Below, one piece after another: positions 1 through 9,026 of a stretch of 32,172 nucleotides of DNA. This DNA comes from an uncultured Clostridia bacterium (GTDB lineage Bacteria > Bacillota > Clostridia > Christensenellales > UBA1242), in contig CALVTI010000021.1 of NCBI GenBank assembly GCA_944361835.1, positions 1-32,172 of the forward strand, in the 5' to 3' direction. The stretch's first letter is position 1. Every line of letters begins with the position of its first letter. The notes below the pieces were generated by a model that worked only from the letters and a program-made list of their open reading frames with translations, ran no database searches and was not told the DNA's origin. The position numbers were made by a program, and so were the translations under genes.

Positions 1-16
1 TTTTTTTAAAAAGCGC

Positions 17-45
17 TTGACAAGTTGTGGGCGCTTTAGTATAAT
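17..45 (+). promoter_or_regulatory. Consensus sigma-A promoter of the S10-spc-alpha operon
   Basis: TTGACA at 17-22 and TATAAT at 40-45 are separated by exactly 17 bases, a perfect match to the housekeeping promoter consensus. Transcription should start near 52. A 7-base inverted repeat (AAAGCGC at 10-16, GCGCTTT at 31-37) brackets the -35 box; it could be an operator or the remnant of an upstream terminator. No other strong promoter is visible before rplQ, so this probably drives the whole ribosomal block. Confidence 0.9.
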
Positions 46-51
46 GCCATT

Positions 52-267
52 GTCGCATATTATGGGTTGATGCACGAGGTTACTTTGTTTAGCCGATAAG
101 CAAAGAGAATTTGTGCGGACAAGTTTGAGCTTTGACTCAGGCGAACATCTTCATAGTGGTCTCATATTTTTTTTGAGCTAGGGTGTGACACGCACGGATA
201 AGTGTACTAGCTGACCGCTTTTAAAGAGTGGAGATGTGAATATTTTACTAGGAGGATACAAAATTTT
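52..267 (+). promoter_or_regulatory. Long structured 5' leader of the S10 operon
   Basis: About 215 transcribed bases separate the predicted start from rpsJ and hold no credible gene. The clearest fold is a 9-pair stem, 83-91 with 97-105 (one G-U pair), closing a GCCGA loop, itself enclosed by GCAC (72-75) and GTGC (113-116). A second candidate pairs AGCTAG (176-181) with CTAGCT (207-212). A T8 run lies at 167-174. S10-operon leaders are known sites of L4 autoregulation in gammaproteobacteria; that this one acts similarly is inference. It ends in the AGGAGG of rpsJ at about 250. Confidence 0.55.
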
Positions 268-573
268 ATGCAAGAAAAGATGAGAATCAAACTTAAAGCT
301 TACGACCACGCTCTTCTTGATGAGGCCTGCCAGAGAATTATGGAGACTTCTAAAAAGGGTGGGGCTAGAGTGGCTGGGCCGATCGTGCTTCCTACAAAGA
401 GAGAAGTCATCACCATCATTCGTTCACCACACAAGGACAAAGACAGCCGTGAGCAGTTTGAGAGCAGAACTCACCAAAGAATGATCGACATTTATAGTCC
501 AAATTCTAAGACAGTTGACGCTCTTATGAAACTTGATTTGCCTGCTGGCGTAGACATTAAAATAAAACTTTAA
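268..573 (+). CDS. rpsJ: 30S ribosomal protein S10 (NusE)
   Basis: S10 sits in the head of the small subunit and, as NusE, joins the transcription antitermination complex with NusB. The 101-residue product has the normal family length and the hallmark segments LKAYDH near the N-terminus and [10 protein letters not shown] in the middle, followed by the SREQFE..THQR stretch that lines the rRNA contact. An AGGAGG about 12 bases upstream favours the first ATG; a second ATG four codons later is possible. It is the first gene of the operon. The following 62-base gap to rplC contains two small hairpins (576-588 and 600-615) whose role is unclear. Confidence 0.98.
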   Translation: MQEKMRIKLKAYDHALLDEACQRIMETSKKGGARVAGPIVLPTKREVITIIRSPHKDKDSREQFESRTHQRMIDIYSPNSKTVDALMKLDLPAGVDIKIKL

Positions 574-635
574 TTCGATTTTTAATCGGCAAAATATGAT
601 GAAGCAGAAGCTTCAAAGAAATTTATGGAGGAGAA

Positions 636-1271
636 ATGAAAAAAGCAATTATAGGCAAAAAATTGGGCATGACACAGATCTTTACACCTAATGGCGTAGT
701 TGTGCCTGTAACTGTTGTAGAAGCTGGCCCTTGTGCAGTAGTAGACAAAAAGTCTGCTGGCAAGGAAGGCTATGATGCGGTTGTTCTTGCTTTTGACGAA
801 ACAAAAGAGCAAAGACTAAACAGGCCTGAACTTGGTTTGTACAAAAAAGCTGGCGTAAGCCCAAGAAAAGTAAAGAGAGAGTTTAAGCTTGACGGCGACT
901 ATGAGATTGGAGCCGAGCTTAAATGTGATATCTTCAGCGAAGGCGACAAGGTAGATGTTCAGGGCATCACTAGAGGTCGTGGCTTCACTGGCGTTATTCA
1001 AAGATGGAACCAACACAGACTCAAGATGAGCCACGGCACAGGCCCTGTGCACAGAGAGGTGGGCTCTATGGGAGCAAACTCCACGCCTTCTAAGGTCATG
1101 AAAAACAAACACATGGCTGGTCAATACGGCGCAGAGAAAGTCACAATTCAAAATCTTGAGATAGTAAAAGTCGACGCTGACAGAAATATTCTTTTAGTAA
1201 AAGGCTGTGTGCCTGGCCCTAGAGGAAGCATCGTTGTCGTTAAAGAAGCCGTTAAAGGAAAAAGGAGCTAG
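636..1271 (+). CDS. rplC: 50S ribosomal protein L3
   Basis: L3 is a primary binding protein of 23S rRNA that reaches toward the peptidyl transferase centre and helps initiate 50S assembly. The product begins with the family signature KKLGMTQIF and carries the extended-loop region with [14 protein letters not shown] and the HMAGQYG segment that corresponds to the usual RMAGxxG motif. At 211 residues it is full length. GGAGGAG lies about 7 bases upstream of the ATG. It is followed by rplD after three bases, so translation of the two is likely coupled. Confidence 0.98.
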   Translation: MKKAIIGKKLGMTQIFTPNGVVVPVTVVEAGPCAVVDKKSAGKEGYDAVVLAFDETKEQRLNRPELGLYKKAGVSPRKVKREFKLDGDYEIGAELKCDIFSEGDKVDVQGITRGRGFTGVIQRWNQHRLKMSHGTGPVHREVGSMGANSTPSKVMKNKHMAGQYGAEKVTIQNLEIVKVDADRNILLVKGCVPGPRGSIVVVKEAVKGKRS

Positions 1272-1274
1272 AGT

Positions 1275-1898
1275 ATGGCACAAGTTAAAGTTTACAACAT
1301 GAAAGCCGAAGTCGTAGGCTCACTAGAACTTAAAGACGACATTTTTGGCGTAGAGTACAACGAGCCTGTCATTCATGAAGTCATCGTCGCTCAAAACGCA
1401 AACAAGCGTCAAGGCACAAAGAGCGCGCTCACCAGAAGCGAGGTGAGAGGTCACGCTAAAAAGCCTTACAGACAAAAACACACAGGAAGAGCTCGTCAAG
1501 GCAGCACAAAGGCGCCTCACCAGACTGGTGGCGGAGTTGCATTTGCGCCAAAGCCAAGAGACTTCTCAAAGAAAGTCAACAAACAAGTTAAGCGTCTTGC
1601 CTTTGTTTCAGCTCTCAGCGAAAAACTTAGACAAAACGAACTCACAGTCATTGACGAGTTCAAACTCACCGAGCCTAAGACAAAAGAAGCTAATGCTTTC
1701 TTAAAAGCCTTTGGTTTTGACAGAAGCGTCATGGTAGTTGTTGGCAAAGACGACGAAGTGGCAAAGAGAGCTATGGCAAACCTTCCTAAGGCATCTATCA
1801 CGACAGCTGACACCTTAAGCGTTTATGACATTGTTTCAAACAAGAGATTGGTGCTTTCTAAAGATGCTATAGACGAAATAGAGGAGGCAAGAGTATGA
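1275..1898 (+). CDS. rplD: 50S ribosomal protein L4
   Basis: L4 binds domain I of 23S rRNA and sends a loop into the peptide exit tunnel. The loop motif is recognisable: [12 protein letters not shown] followed by a GGG and [15 protein letters not shown]. Length (207 residues) is normal. In many bacteria L4 also represses its own operon by binding the S10 leader, which makes the long leader at 52-267 relevant, although no such control has been shown here. The stop TGA overlaps the rplW start codon (ATGA), a classic sign of translational coupling. Confidence 0.98.
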   Translation: MAQVKVYNMKAEVVGSLELKDDIFGVEYNEPVIHEVIVAQNANKRQGTKSALTRSEVRGHAKKPYRQKHTGRARQGSTKAPHQTGGGVAFAPKPRDFSKKVNKQVKRLAFVSALSEKLRQNELTVIDEFKLTEPKTKEANAFLKAFGFDRSVMVVVGKDDEVAKRAMANLPKASITTADTLSVYDIVSNKRLVLSKDAIDEIEEARV

Positions 1899-2200
1899 AA
1901 AGCGCATATGACATAATCAAAAGACCTCTTATGACTGAAAAAAGCTATGCAGGAATTCAAAGCAAAATTTATACTTTCGAAGTTGCTAAAGACGCAAACA
2001 AGATAGAGATAAAGAAAGCTGTTGAGGACATTTTTAAAGTCAAAGTGGACAAAGTAAACACCCTCATCGTAAAGGGTCATGAAAAGTCTCAAAACACTAG
2101 AGCTGGCAGAACTGTTGGCAGAACTAGTGACTACAAAAAAGCAATCGTAACACTTAAAGAAGATAGCAAACCTATTGCTTTCTTTGAGAGTTTGAGCTAG
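1895..2200 (+). CDS. rplW: 50S ribosomal protein L23
   Basis: L23 lies at the exit of the nascent-peptide tunnel and is the docking point for trigger factor and the signal recognition particle. The 101-residue product starts with the family pattern [15 protein letters not shown] and has the [11 protein letters not shown] core strand and the [15 protein letters not shown] end. The start overlaps the rplD stop by four bases, and a GGAGGCAAGAG element within the end of rplD serves as ribosome binding site. Nothing unusual is seen. Confidence 0.98.
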   Translation: MKSAYDIIKRPLMTEKSYAGIQSKIYTFEVAKDANKIEIKKAVEDIFKVKVDKVNTLIVKGHEKSQNTRAGRTVGRTSDYKKAIVTLKEDSKPIAFFESLS

Positions 2201-2208
2201 GAGGAAAC

Positions 2209-3036
2209 ATGGCAGTAAAAACGCGCAAGCCTACTTCAGCAGGACAAAGATTTGTTTCTAGCACATCCTTTGAGGAGCTTTCAAAAGTTAAGCCTACAAA
2301 GAGCTTGCTTGCTAAAAAACAAAAAAATGCTGGAAGAAATGCACAAGGCAAAATTACAGTTCGTCATCACGGTGGCGGAAACAGACAAAAGTATAGAATC
2401 ATAGATTTCAAGAGAAACAAAGATGGCATTAAGGCTAGAGTTGCTTCTATTGAATATGATCCAAACAGAACTTCTTTCATAGCGCTCCTCAACTACGAGG
2501 ACGGAGAAAAGAGATATATCTTAGCTCCTCTTGGCCTCACAGTAGGTGACGTTGTGATGAGCGGAAAAGATGCCGAGATAAAAGTGGGCAATGCTCTTCC
2601 TCTCGAGTTCATACCAGTCGGCTCTGTTGTTCACAACATCGAGCTTCAGGCTGGAAAGGGTGGCCAGCTCGCTAGAAGCGCTGGGGCTGAAGTTCAGCTC
2701 ATGGCAAAAGAGGGCAAGTACGCCACACTTAGAATGCCTAGCGGAGAGATGAGAAAAGTTCTTCTCACTTGCAAGGCTACAATTGGAAAAGTCGGCAACT
2801 TAGACCACGAGCTTGTTTCGCTTGGAAAGGCTGGAAGAAGTCGTCATATGGGCATAAGACCAGCTGTTCGTGGTGTAGTTATGAATCCTAATGACCACCC
2901 ACACGGTGGTGGTGAAGGCAAGAGCCCAGTCGGCATGGCATCTCCTGTTACGCCTTGGGGCAAACCTGCACTCGGTCTTAAGACAAGAAAACGCAATAAG
3001 GCTTCAAACAAGCTTATTATAAAGAGGGTGAATTAG
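2209..3036 (+). CDS. rplB: 50S ribosomal protein L2
   Basis: L2 is an essential core protein of the large subunit needed for subunit association and peptidyl transfer. Recognition rests on [22 protein letters not shown] near the N-terminus (positions about 36-57) and the near-invariant C-terminal block [17 protein letters not shown], whose histidine lies by the catalytic centre. The 275-residue length is standard. AGGAGG stands 6 bases ahead of the ATG. The stop TAG is separated by a single base from the rpsS start. Confidence 0.99.
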   Translation: MAVKTRKPTSAGQRFVSSTSFEELSKVKPTKSLLAKKQKNAGRNAQGKITVRHHGGGNRQKYRIIDFKRNKDGIKARVASIEYDPNRTSFIALLNYEDGEKRYILAPLGLTVGDVVMSGKDAEIKVGNALPLEFIPVGSVVHNIELQAGKGGQLARSAGAEVQLMAKEGKYATLRMPSGEMRKVLLTCKATIGKVGNLDHELVSLGKAGRSRHMGIRPAVRGVVMNPNDHPHGGGEGKSPVGMASPVTPWGKPALGLKTRKRNKASNKLIIKRVN

Positions 3037-3037
3037 T

Positions 3038-3313
3038 ATGAGTAGATCGCTTAAAAAACAACCATATGTATTTTCTAGACTCCTAAAGACTGTTGAGAAA
3101 ATGAACGAGTCTGGCTCTAAAAAGCCTATCAAAACTTGGTCTAGGTCTTCGACAATATATCCTGAGTTTGTAGGTTTCACCTTTGCAGTTTACAACGGTA
3201 AAAAACATATCCCAGTTTACTGCACAAGCGAAATGGTAGGTCACAAACTTGGCGAATTTGCTCCAACAAGAACTTTCAAAGGTCATGCTGGTTCTAAGGC
3301 TAAGGCTAAATAA
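3038..3313 (+). CDS. rpsS: 30S ribosomal protein S19
   Basis: S19 forms a complex with S13 in the 30S head and touches the A-site tRNA region. The 91-residue product has the family start SRSLKK and the diagnostic segments [15 protein letters not shown] and [14 protein letters not shown]. The gene starts one base after the rplB stop and uses AGAGGGTGA within the end of rplB as its binding site. A short lysine/alanine-rich tail, typical of Bacillota homologues, ends the protein. Confidence 0.98.
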   Translation: MSRSLKKQPYVFSRLLKTVEKMNESGSKKPIKTWSRSSTIYPEFVGFTFAVYNGKKHIPVYCTSEMVGHKLGEFAPTRTFKGHAGSKAKAK

Positions 3314-3330
3314 GGATAAGGAGATATAAA

Positions 3331-3717
3331 ATGGCAACTAGAATGAGAGAAAAAACAGAACAAAGAAAACAAGCTAAAGACACTCGTCCATACGCTAAAG
3401 TAAAGTATGTTAGAATGAGCCCGTCTAAGGTAAGAATTGTTCTTGACAACATTAGAGGCAAAAAGGCAGAAGATGCGCTCGCAATCCTCGAAAACAGCAC
3501 TCAGTCTGCAGCTGAGGTTTGCGCAAAGCTCTTAAAGTCTGCTATTGCCAACGCAGAAAACAACATGGGGCTCAACAGAGCTGACCTCATAGTAGCTGAA
3601 ACTTATGCTGGGCCTGGCCCGATCCTTAAGAGGATAAACATAAGAGCTAAGTCTAGAGCTGATAGGCTTTCAAAGAGGACTTGTCATATCACAATTATTC
3701 TTGGAGAAGGAAAGTAA
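3331..3717 (+). CDS. rplV: 50S ribosomal protein L22
   Basis: L22 contacts all six 23S rRNA domains and contributes a beta-hairpin to the exit tunnel next to L4. The conserved core begins at YAKVKYVRMSPSKVR and continues to the hairpin AGPGPILKRINIRAKSRA and the HITIILGE end. About 20 extra charged residues precede the core (rich in Arg, Lys, Glu), making the 128-residue product slightly longer than the roughly 110-residue norm. AAGGAG lies about 8 bases ahead of the ATG. Confidence 0.97.
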   Translation: MATRMREKTEQRKQAKDTRPYAKVKYVRMSPSKVRIVLDNIRGKKAEDALAILENSTQSAAEVCAKLLKSAIANAENNMGLNRADLIVAETYAGPGPILKRINIRAKSRADRLSKRTCHITIILGEGK

Positions 3718-3727
3718 GGAGGGAAGT

Positions 3728-4393
3728 ATGGGACAAAAAGTTAATCCAATTGGTCTTAGAGTGGGCGTAAACAAAGATTGGGATTCCACTTGGTATGCTG
3801 GAAAGAAAGACTTTGCTTCTTTTCTGCTTGAAGACAAGAAAATAAGAAACTTTATTGAGAAAAAGTACAATCATTGCTCTATTTCTAAAGTGAGCATTGA
3901 AAGGACTCCTACAAAGGTTATAGTAAACATAAACACAGCTAGACCTGGCGTGCTCATCGGCACTAAGGGCGCTGGCGCTGATGCACTTAGAAAGGAGCTT
4001 TCAAAGATTGTTAGACCTGGCGTTAGCCTCATTGTAAACATCAAAGAGGTGAAAAAGCCAGACCTTGACGCAAAGCTTGTAGCAGATGGTATTGTCGCTC
4101 AGCTTGAAAAGCGTGTTTCGTTTAAGAGATGTTTAAAGCAAGCACTTCAAAGAGTTATGAAGAGCGGAGCTAAGGGTTGTAAGGTTCAGGTTAGTGGTGT
4201 AGTTGACGGAGCAAACAGTATTGCTCGTACAGAGCACTATATGGAAGGCTCACTTCCACTCCACACTATTAGAGCTGACATTGATTATGGCGTTTCATCT
4301 GCTTACACAAACTACGGAAAACTTGGCGTTAAGGTTTGGATATATAAGGGAGAAATTCTAGCTAAGGAGGAAAAGTCAAATGTTAATGCCTAA
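3728..4393 (+). CDS. rpsC: 30S ribosomal protein S3
   Basis: S3 lines the mRNA entry channel of the 30S subunit and has helicase-like activity with S4 and S5. The product begins [12 protein letters not shown], the canonical S3 N-terminus, and contains a KH RNA-binding domain with the GTKG loop (residues about 78-81). I chose the ATG at 3728 because AAGGAGGG stands directly upstream; an in-frame ATG at 3701 lies inside the end of rplV and lacks family similarity. Length from this start is 221 residues, normal for the family. Its end overlaps rplP by 14 bases. Confidence 0.97.
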   Translation: MGQKVNPIGLRVGVNKDWDSTWYAGKKDFASFLLEDKKIRNFIEKKYNHCSISKVSIERTPTKVIVNINTARPGVLIGTKGAGADALRKELSKIVRPGVSLIVNIKEVKKPDLDAKLVADGIVAQLEKRVSFKRCLKQALQRVMKSGAKGCKVQVSGVVDGANSIARTEHYMEGSLPLHTIRADIDYGVSSAYTNYGKLGVKVWIYKGEILAKEEKSNVNA

Positions 4394-4796
4394 GAGAGTA
4401 AAGAGACGTCGTGTTCATAGAGGAAGAATGACTGGCGTCGCTACCAGAGGCAATACCCTTGCTTACGGAGACTACGGTCTTGTAGCAACTGAGCCTTGCT
4501 GGATTAAGTCGAATCAAATAGAAGCTGCTCGTATAGCTATGACTCGTTATATCAAAAGAGGCGGTCAGGTTTGGATCAAGATCTTCCCTGACAAGCCAGT
4601 GACTAAGAAACCAGCCGAAACTCGTATGGGTTCTGGTAAGGGTTCTCCAGAGTTCTGGGTTGCAGTAGTAAAGCCAGGCAGAGTTTTGTTTGAGATGAAC
4701 GGGGTTAGTGAAGAGATCGCTAGAGAAGCTCTTAGACTTGCTTCTCACAAGCTTCCTTGCAAAACAAAGTTTGTTAAGAAAGAGGAGAACGTATGA
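4380..4796 (+). CDS. rplP: 50S ribosomal protein L16
   Basis: L16 helps shape the A- and P-site tRNA binding region of the large subunit. The sequence starts [17 protein letters not shown] and holds the conserved [17 protein letters not shown] block near residue 82, including the arginine-glycine-serine run that is a substrate for hydroxylation in some bacteria. The start overlaps the end of rpsC; AAGGAGGAAA sits 5-12 bases upstream. Length is 138 residues, standard. The stop overlaps the rpmC start as ATGA. Confidence 0.98.
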   Translation: MLMPKRVKRRRVHRGRMTGVATRGNTLAYGDYGLVATEPCWIKSNQIEAARIAMTRYIKRGGQVWIKIFPDKPVTKKPAETRMGSGKGSPEFWVAVVKPGRVLFEMNGVSEEIAREALRLASHKLPCKTKFVKKEENV

Positions 4797-5002
4797 AAAA
4801 GAATGATATAAAAAGCTTAACGACCGACGAGCTTAACGCTAAGCTTGCCGAACTCAAAACAGAACTTTTCAACTTAAGATTCTCTCACGCAACTGGAAAT
4901 TTGCAAAACAATATGCAACTTCACAATGTAAAGAAAGATATAGCTAGAGTCAAAACAATTTTAAGAGAAAGAGAATTAAAAGCAAAAAAGGCTGAGGTGT
5001 AA
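4793..5002 (+). CDS. rpmC: 50S ribosomal protein L29
   Basis: L29 is a small two-helix protein next to L23 at the tunnel exit. The 69-residue product shows the family pattern: an N-terminal [18 protein letters not shown] helix, a short turn with the Gln/Asn-rich stretch, and a second helix [16 protein letters not shown]. Its start codon overlaps the rplP stop (ATGA), and the GAGGAG at the end of rplP acts as binding site. Confidence 0.97.
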   Translation: MKKNDIKSLTTDELNAKLAELKTELFNLRFSHATGNLQNNMQLHNVKKDIARVKTILRERELKAKKAEV

Positions 5003-5005
5003 GAT

Positions 5006-5272
5006 ATGGAAAACTTAGAAAGAAACTCAAGAATGACTAAACAAGGTGTTGTAGTAAAAGCAGGCACTATGGATAAGACTATAGTTGTAGCCGTAGTTTC
5101 CAACTCAAAGCACCCGCTTTACAAAAAAGTCGTAAAAAAGACTAAAAAGTTTAAGGTCCATGATGAAAACAACGAGTGTGGCGTTGGTGACACTGTTGAG
5201 ATTATGGAGACTAGACCTCTTAGCAAAGATAAGTATTATCGTCTGCTAAGAATAGTCGAGAAGGCTAAGTAG
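5006..5272 (+). CDS. rpsQ: 30S ribosomal protein S17
   Basis: S17 is a primary 16S rRNA binder with an OB fold, important early in 30S assembly. The family signature is clear: [19 protein letters not shown], the [19 protein letters not shown] segment, and [20 protein letters not shown]. At 88 residues it is of normal length. It begins four bases after the rpmC stop; GAGGTGTAAG overlapping that stop serves as the binding site. Confidence 0.98.
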   Translation: MENLERNSRMTKQGVVVKAGTMDKTIVVAVVSNSKHPLYKKVVKKTKKFKVHDENNECGVGDTVEIMETRPLSKDKYYRLLRIVEKAK

Positions 5273-5283
5273 GAGGAAAGAGT

Positions 5284-5652
5284 ATGATACAACCACAAAC
5301 TATTTTAAAGGTTGCTGACAATACTGGCGCTAAAAAAATCATGTGTATTAGAGTACTTGGTGGTTCTTTTAGAAAGAGCGGAAACATTGGTGATGTCATC
5401 ATCGCTTCAGTAAAGAGCGCTCTCCCAGGCGGTTCAGTAAAGAAAGGTGATGTAGTTAAAGCTGTCATCGTAAGGTCAAGCAAAGGCCTTAGAAGAAGCG
5501 ATGGCACTCATATCAAATTTGACGACAACGCAGCCGTTATTATCGACAATCAAAAACAACCTAAAGGCACACGTATCTTTGGGCCTGTGGCCAGAGAGCT
5601 CCGTGATAGAGATTATATGAAGATTATTTCTCTCGCCTCTGAGGTTATTTAA
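5284..5652 (+). CDS. rplN: 50S ribosomal protein L14
   Basis: L14 lies at the subunit interface and forms inter-subunit bridges; it also binds ribosome silencing factor RsfS in other bacteria. The 122 residues match the family throughout: [19 protein letters not shown], the [23 protein letters not shown] strand region, and [24 protein letters not shown] at the end. AGGAGG is 6-11 bases ahead of the ATG. It marks the start of the spc-type part of the operon; no separate promoter is visible between rpsQ and this gene. Confidence 0.99.
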   Translation: MIQPQTILKVADNTGAKKIMCIRVLGGSFRKSGNIGDVIIASVKSALPGGSVKKGDVVKAVIVRSSKGLRRSDGTHIKFDDNAAVIIDNQKQPKGTRIFGPVARELRDRDYMKIISLASEVI

Positions 5653-5663
5653 GGAGAATGACT

Positions 5664-6155
5664 ATGAAGATGAATATTAAAAAGGGTGATAACGTTCTTG
5701 TCATTGCTGGAAAAGACAAAGGCAAGACAGGAAAAGTAATGGAAGTTTCTCCTAGTCAAAACAAAGCCACAGTTGAGAACATCAACATGGTTACAAAACA
5801 CAAAAAGCCTAGAAATGCTCAAGAAAAAGGCGGAATAATTAAGATTGCAGCTCCTATGGAGATCTCAAACTTGATGGTTGTTTGCCAGACTTGTGGAAAA
5901 GCTACAAGAGTAGCTAGAAAAGAAGTTGATGGCAAAAACTGCCGTATCTGCAAAAAGTGCGGAGCCAGCCTTGATAGAGCTTATGTGAAGGCTGTCAAGA
6001 AAGAGGCTAAAAAGGCTGTAAAAGCTGAGGCTAAGGAAGAAAAGAAGAAAGACTCAAACGTCAAAGCTAGACCAGAGGCAAAGACTCAAGTCAAGACTAA
6101 AGCTATGGACAAGACTGTGACTACGCCAGCTGCTAGAAAGACAGGGTCTAAGTAA
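5664..6155 (+). CDS. rplX: 50S ribosomal protein L24 with a Lys/Ala-rich tail
   Basis: L24 is an assembly initiator for the 50S subunit. Residues about 4-35 form the KOW domain ([20 protein letters not shown]). A zinc-ribbon follows with C74, C77, C96 and C99 (a further Cys at 93). The last ~58 residues are an extra Lys/Ala/Glu-rich, low-complexity tail that most L24 proteins (about 100-110 residues) lack, giving 163 in total. I prefer ATG 5664 because AAGGAG (5651-5656) is 7 bases from it; the in-frame ATG at 5658 abuts the same element. Confidence 0.93.
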   Translation: MKMNIKKGDNVLVIAGKDKGKTGKVMEVSPSQNKATVENINMVTKHKKPRNAQEKGGIIKIAAPMEISNLMVVCQTCGKATRVARKEVDGKNCRICKKCGASLDRAYVKAVKKEAKKAVKAEAKEEKKKDSNVKARPEAKTQVKTKAMDKTVTTPAARKTGSK

Positions 6156-6166
6156 GGAGAGAAGTT

Positions 6167-6715
6167 ATGGCAGAAAAAAGTAGACTTGGTGAGCTATATA
6201 AAAGCGAAATAGTTCCTGCTCTTATGAAAGCTCATTCTTATAAAAACATAAACGAAGTCCCAAAACTTGTTAAGATTACTCTAAACATGGGGCTTGGTGA
6301 AGTCAAAGACAACTCAAAAAGCTTTAATCTTGCTCTTGACGAACTCACAGCTATAGCTGGTCAAAAGGCAGTCGCAACTAAGGCTAAAAAGGCTATCTCA
6401 AACTTCAAGGTGAGAGAAAACATGAAAGTGGGCGCCATGGTCACTCTTCGTGGTAAGAAGATGTATGAGTTTTTAGACAGGCTCATCTCTATAGCTCTTC
6501 CTAGAGTTAGAGACTTTAGAGGCGTTTCTCCAAAGTCATTTGACGGAAGAGGAAACTATTCTATGGGCGTGAAAGAACAGATCATATTCCCAGAGATTTC
6601 TTACGACAAGATCGAAAGAATTAGAGGATTTGATATAAACATCATCACGACGGCTAAGACCGACGCTGAAGCGCTAGACCTTCTCAAGGCATTTGGTATG
6701 CCTTTTAGGAAATAA
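6167..6715 (+). CDS. rplE: 50S ribosomal protein L5
   Basis: L5 binds 5S rRNA together with L18 and contacts the P-site tRNA at the central protuberance. The product carries [11 protein letters not shown], the [15 protein letters not shown] segment, and [30 protein letters not shown], all family hallmarks, and ends in the expected AFGMPFRK. The 182-residue length is standard. AAGGAGAG lies about 6 bases ahead of the ATG. Confidence 0.99.
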   Translation: MAEKSRLGELYKSEIVPALMKAHSYKNINEVPKLVKITLNMGLGEVKDNSKSFNLALDELTAIAGQKAVATKAKKAISNFKVRENMKVGAMVTLRGKKMYEFLDRLISIALPRVRDFRGVSPKSFDGRGNYSMGVKEQIIFPEISYDKIERIRGFDINIITTAKTDAEALDLLKAFGMPFRK

Positions 6716-6725
6716 GGAGTAAAAG

Positions 6726-6911
6726 ATGGCAAAGAAAGCATTAAAAGAAAAACAACAAAAAAAGCAAAAATTTTCCACGAGAGAATACACTCGTTGCTCA
6801 CTATGTGGCAGACCACACGCCGTTTTGAAAAAGTATGGAATCTGCAGAATATGCTTTAGAGAGCTCGCTTCTAAAGGCGAAATCCCTGGCGTGAAGAAGA
6901 GCAGTTGGTAA
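6726..6911 (+). CDS. rpsN: 30S ribosomal protein S14, zinc-binding type Z
   Basis: S14 belongs to the 30S head. This 61-residue version is the short C+ form (type Z) with zinc ligands C24, C27, C40 and C43 in the pattern CSLCGR...CRIC. Short C+ S14 is usual in Bacillota and Actinobacteria, while many proteobacteria carry the longer zinc-free form. It ends with the typical [12 protein letters not shown] zinc-independent paralogue, if any, is not in this window. AAGGAG is 7 bases upstream. Confidence 0.97.
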   Translation: MAKKALKEKQQKKQKFSTREYTRCSLCGRPHAVLKKYGICRICFRELASKGEIPGVKKSSW

Positions 6912-6924
6912 AAGGAGAGAAGAT

Positions 6925-7323
6925 ATGATAGTTACAGATCCAATCGCAGATATGCTTACTAGAATTAGAAACGCTATCACTGCAAGGCATGAAAGCGTGA
7001 GCATTCCTGCATCTAAAGAGAAATTGGCTATTGCAGAAATACTTTCTAAAGAAGGTTATATCCGTGGCTACGAACTTGTGGAAGCAGAAGGTCACAAAAA
7101 CATAAAAGTTGACATCAAGTATGATGAAAACGGCGAAAGCGTTATTCAGGGGCTCAAGAGAATTTCTAAGCCTGGCCTTAGAGTTTACGCAAAGGCTGAC
7201 AATCTTCCAAGAGTCATCAGCGGTCTCGGCATAGCTATTGTAAGCACAAACAAAGGTATTTTAACAGACAAACAAGCAAGGAGTGCAGGCGTTGGCGGCG
7301 AAGTGCTTGCATACGTTTGGTAG
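6925..7323 (+). CDS. rpsH: 30S ribosomal protein S8
   Basis: S8 binds the central domain of 16S rRNA and is an early assembly protein; in E. coli it also represses the spc operon. The 132 residues begin with [14 protein letters not shown] and end with the conserved [35 protein letters not shown] is about 6 bases ahead of the start. The S8-binding translational operator of E. coli lies near rplE; I did not identify an equivalent here. Confidence 0.99.
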   Translation: MIVTDPIADMLTRIRNAITARHESVSIPASKEKLAIAEILSKEGYIRGYELVEAEGHKNIKVDIKYDENGESVIQGLKRISKPGLRVYAKADNLPRVISGLGIAIVSTNKGILTDKQARSAGVGGEVLAYVW

Positions 7324-7332
7324 GAGGAAACT

Positions 7333-7884
7333 ATGTCAAGAATAGGAAAAAAAGAAATCGTTATGCCAGCTGGCGTGAGCGCTAGCGTGGGAGAGGGTAA
7401 TGTAGTTACTGTCTCTGGACCAAAAGGCTCACTTAGCCAAAAGATGGACAGAACGATCAAGCTTAACATAGATGGCCAAACTCTTCATCTCACAAGACAA
7501 AACGACGAGAGCCAAACTAAAGCATATCACGGCCTTTATAGAGCACTCATTGCAAACATGGTAAAGGGCGTAAGCGAAGGCTTTTCAAGGACTCTTGAGA
7601 TAAACGGAGTCGGCTATAAAGCAAATAAGCAGGGCTCAAAGCTCGTCCTAAACCTTGGACTTTCTCACCCTATTGAGGTCGAGGAAATCGAGGGCGTTAA
7701 GATTGAGTGCCCAAGCGCCACTGAAATAAAGGTGAGCGGAATAGACAAGCAGGTGGTGGGCGAATTTGCTGCAAAGATAAGATCGCTTAGACCTGTAGAG
7801 CCATACCACGCATACGGCATTAAATATGCTGGTGAAAGAGTAATTAGAAAAGTCGGAAAAACAGCTGGAAAAGGCAAGAAATAA
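7333..7884 (+). CDS. rplF: 50S ribosomal protein L6
   Basis: L6 is located near the factor-binding site of the large subunit. The two duplicated domains are visible: SRIGKKEIVMPAGVSASV at the start, and a second half beginning around residue 82 with LEINGVGYKANKQGSKLVLNLGLSHPI. The C-terminal motif RPVEPYHAYGIKYAGERV is a close variant of the RxPEPYKGKGIxY signature. Length is 183 residues. AGGAGG stands 5-10 bases upstream. Confidence 0.98.
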   Translation: MSRIGKKEIVMPAGVSASVGEGNVVTVSGPKGSLSQKMDRTIKLNIDGQTLHLTRQNDESQTKAYHGLYRALIANMVKGVSEGFSRTLEINGVGYKANKQGSKLVLNLGLSHPIEVEEIEGVKIECPSATEIKVSGIDKQVVGEFAAKIRSLRPVEPYHAYGIKYAGERVIRKVGKTAGKGKK

Positions 7885-7897
7885 GGAGTAGGTCACA

Positions 7898-8266
7898 ATG
7901 ATAAAGAAATGTGATAAGAATGCAGAAAGATTAAAAAGACACGCCCGTGTTAGAAACCACCTTTCAGGAACGGCTGAGCGTCCAAGACTCTGCATCTATA
8001 GAAGTCTAAACAGTATATATGCTCAAATAATAGACGACACCAAAGGCGCTACACTTGTTAGTTGCAACTCTCTTGAGAAAGAGCTTGAAAAGCAAATCTC
8101 AAAGAAGTCTAAGACCGAACAAGCTAAGGTAGTAGGAGCCACAGTGGCTAAGAGAGCTATGGAAAAAGGTATCACCGAAGTTGTGTTCGATAGAGGCGGA
8201 TATCTCTATACTGGAAGAGTAGCTGCACTTGCAGACGCTGCAAGAGAGCAAGGGCTCAAGTTTTAG
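7898..8266 (+). CDS. rplR: 50S ribosomal protein L18
   Basis: L18 brings 5S rRNA into the central protuberance with L5. The product of 122 residues begins with an Arg/Lys-rich segment ([21 protein letters not shown]) and shows SIYAQIIDD and the C-terminal [28 protein letters not shown], the family end signature. AAGGAG lies about 11 bases ahead of the ATG. Confidence 0.98.
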   Translation: MIKKCDKNAERLKRHARVRNHLSGTAERPRLCIYRSLNSIYAQIIDDTKGATLVSCNSLEKELEKQISKKSKTEQAKVVGATVAKRAMEKGITEVVFDRGGYLYTGRVAALADAAREQGLKF

Positions 8267-8274
8267 GAGGGGAC

Positions 8275-8823
8275 ATGGAAGAAGTAAAGAAAGATAAAAA
8301 AGAAGCTAGACAAGCTAGACCTCGTAGAGAAGAAAGACCAAGGCGTGAAGACGATGGCATTGAGAAAAACCTTGTCGCTGTTAGAAGAGTCACAAAAGTA
8401 GTTAAGGGTGGCCGAACAATGCGTTTTAGCGCTCTTGTTGTAGTGGGCGATAAGAAAGGAAATGTTGGGCTTGGTATAGGCAAGGCCAGCGAAGTTCCAG
8501 CTGCTATAGACAAGGCTACAGTTATGGCTAAAAAATCTATGAAGCCTATAAGCATTGTAGACGGCACTATTGCACACGAGACTGAAGGAAAGTTTGGGAC
8601 ATCTTCTGTAAAGCTTTTCCCAGCTAAACCTGGTACTGGAGTTATTGCAGGCGGAAGCGCAAGAGCTGTTTTGGAGCTTGCAGGCATTAAAGATGTCGTT
8701 ACGAAAGTTCATGGCTCTAGAAATAAAATAAACTGCGTAAAGGCCACTTTTGAAGGTCTCACAAAGATCCAGACAAAAGAGCAAATTGCTAAAAAGCGTG
8801 GCATTCCAGTAGAGAGCTTATAA
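8275..8823 (+). CDS. rpsE: 30S ribosomal protein S5
   Basis: S5 influences translational fidelity and mRNA unwinding at the 30S entry channel. After about 30 highly charged residues (alternating Arg/Lys/Glu, longer than in E. coli) comes the double-stranded RNA-binding domain with VAVRRVTKVVKGGRTMRFSALVVVGDKKGNVGLGIGKA, then the second domain with GTGVIAGGSARAVLELAGI and SRNKINCVKATFEGL. Length is 182 residues. AGGAGGGG precedes the ATG by 5 bases. Confidence 0.98.
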   Translation: MEEVKKDKKEARQARPRREERPRREDDGIEKNLVAVRRVTKVVKGGRTMRFSALVVVGDKKGNVGLGIGKASEVPAAIDKATVMAKKSMKPISIVDGTIAHETEGKFGTSSVKLFPAKPGTGVIAGGSARAVLELAGIKDVVTKVHGSRNKINCVKATFEGLTKIQTKEQIAKKRGIPVESL

Positions 8824-8833
8824 GAGGTGCATT

Positions 8834-9016
8834 ATGACAAAAAATTTGAAAGTAACATGGGTCAAAAGCTGTATTGGCTACAATAAAGAACAAGCTAAAA
8901 TAATTGAAGCTCTTGGCTTTAAAAAACTAAACCAGACAAGAATTTTGCCAGACAACGCTAGCATTAGAGGTAGCCTCTTTCATGTTAGACATTTGGTGAA
9001 AGTAGAAGAAGTGTAG
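8834..9016 (+). CDS. rpmD: 50S ribosomal protein L30
   Basis: L30 is a small protein of the large subunit, missing in many bacterial lineages but usual in Bacillota spc operons. The 60-residue product has [42 protein letters not shown], the expected single-domain ferredoxin-like core, and ends in [17 protein letters not shown] lies about 6 bases before the ATG. Its place between rpsE and rplO is canonical. Confidence 0.97.
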   Translation: MTKNLKVTWVKSCIGYNKEQAKIIEALGFKKLNQTRILPDNASIRGSLFHVRHLVKVEEV

Positions 9017-9026
9017 GGAGGAAAAT

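Noticed and set aside
8256-8687. Long open frame on the minus strand across rpsE
   Set aside because: It is the mirror of a well-conserved ribosomal gene with strong codon bias; no binding site or family resemblance supports it. Other long antisense frames (for example 24425-24958 across uvrB and 25109-25600 across uvrA) were dropped for the same reason.
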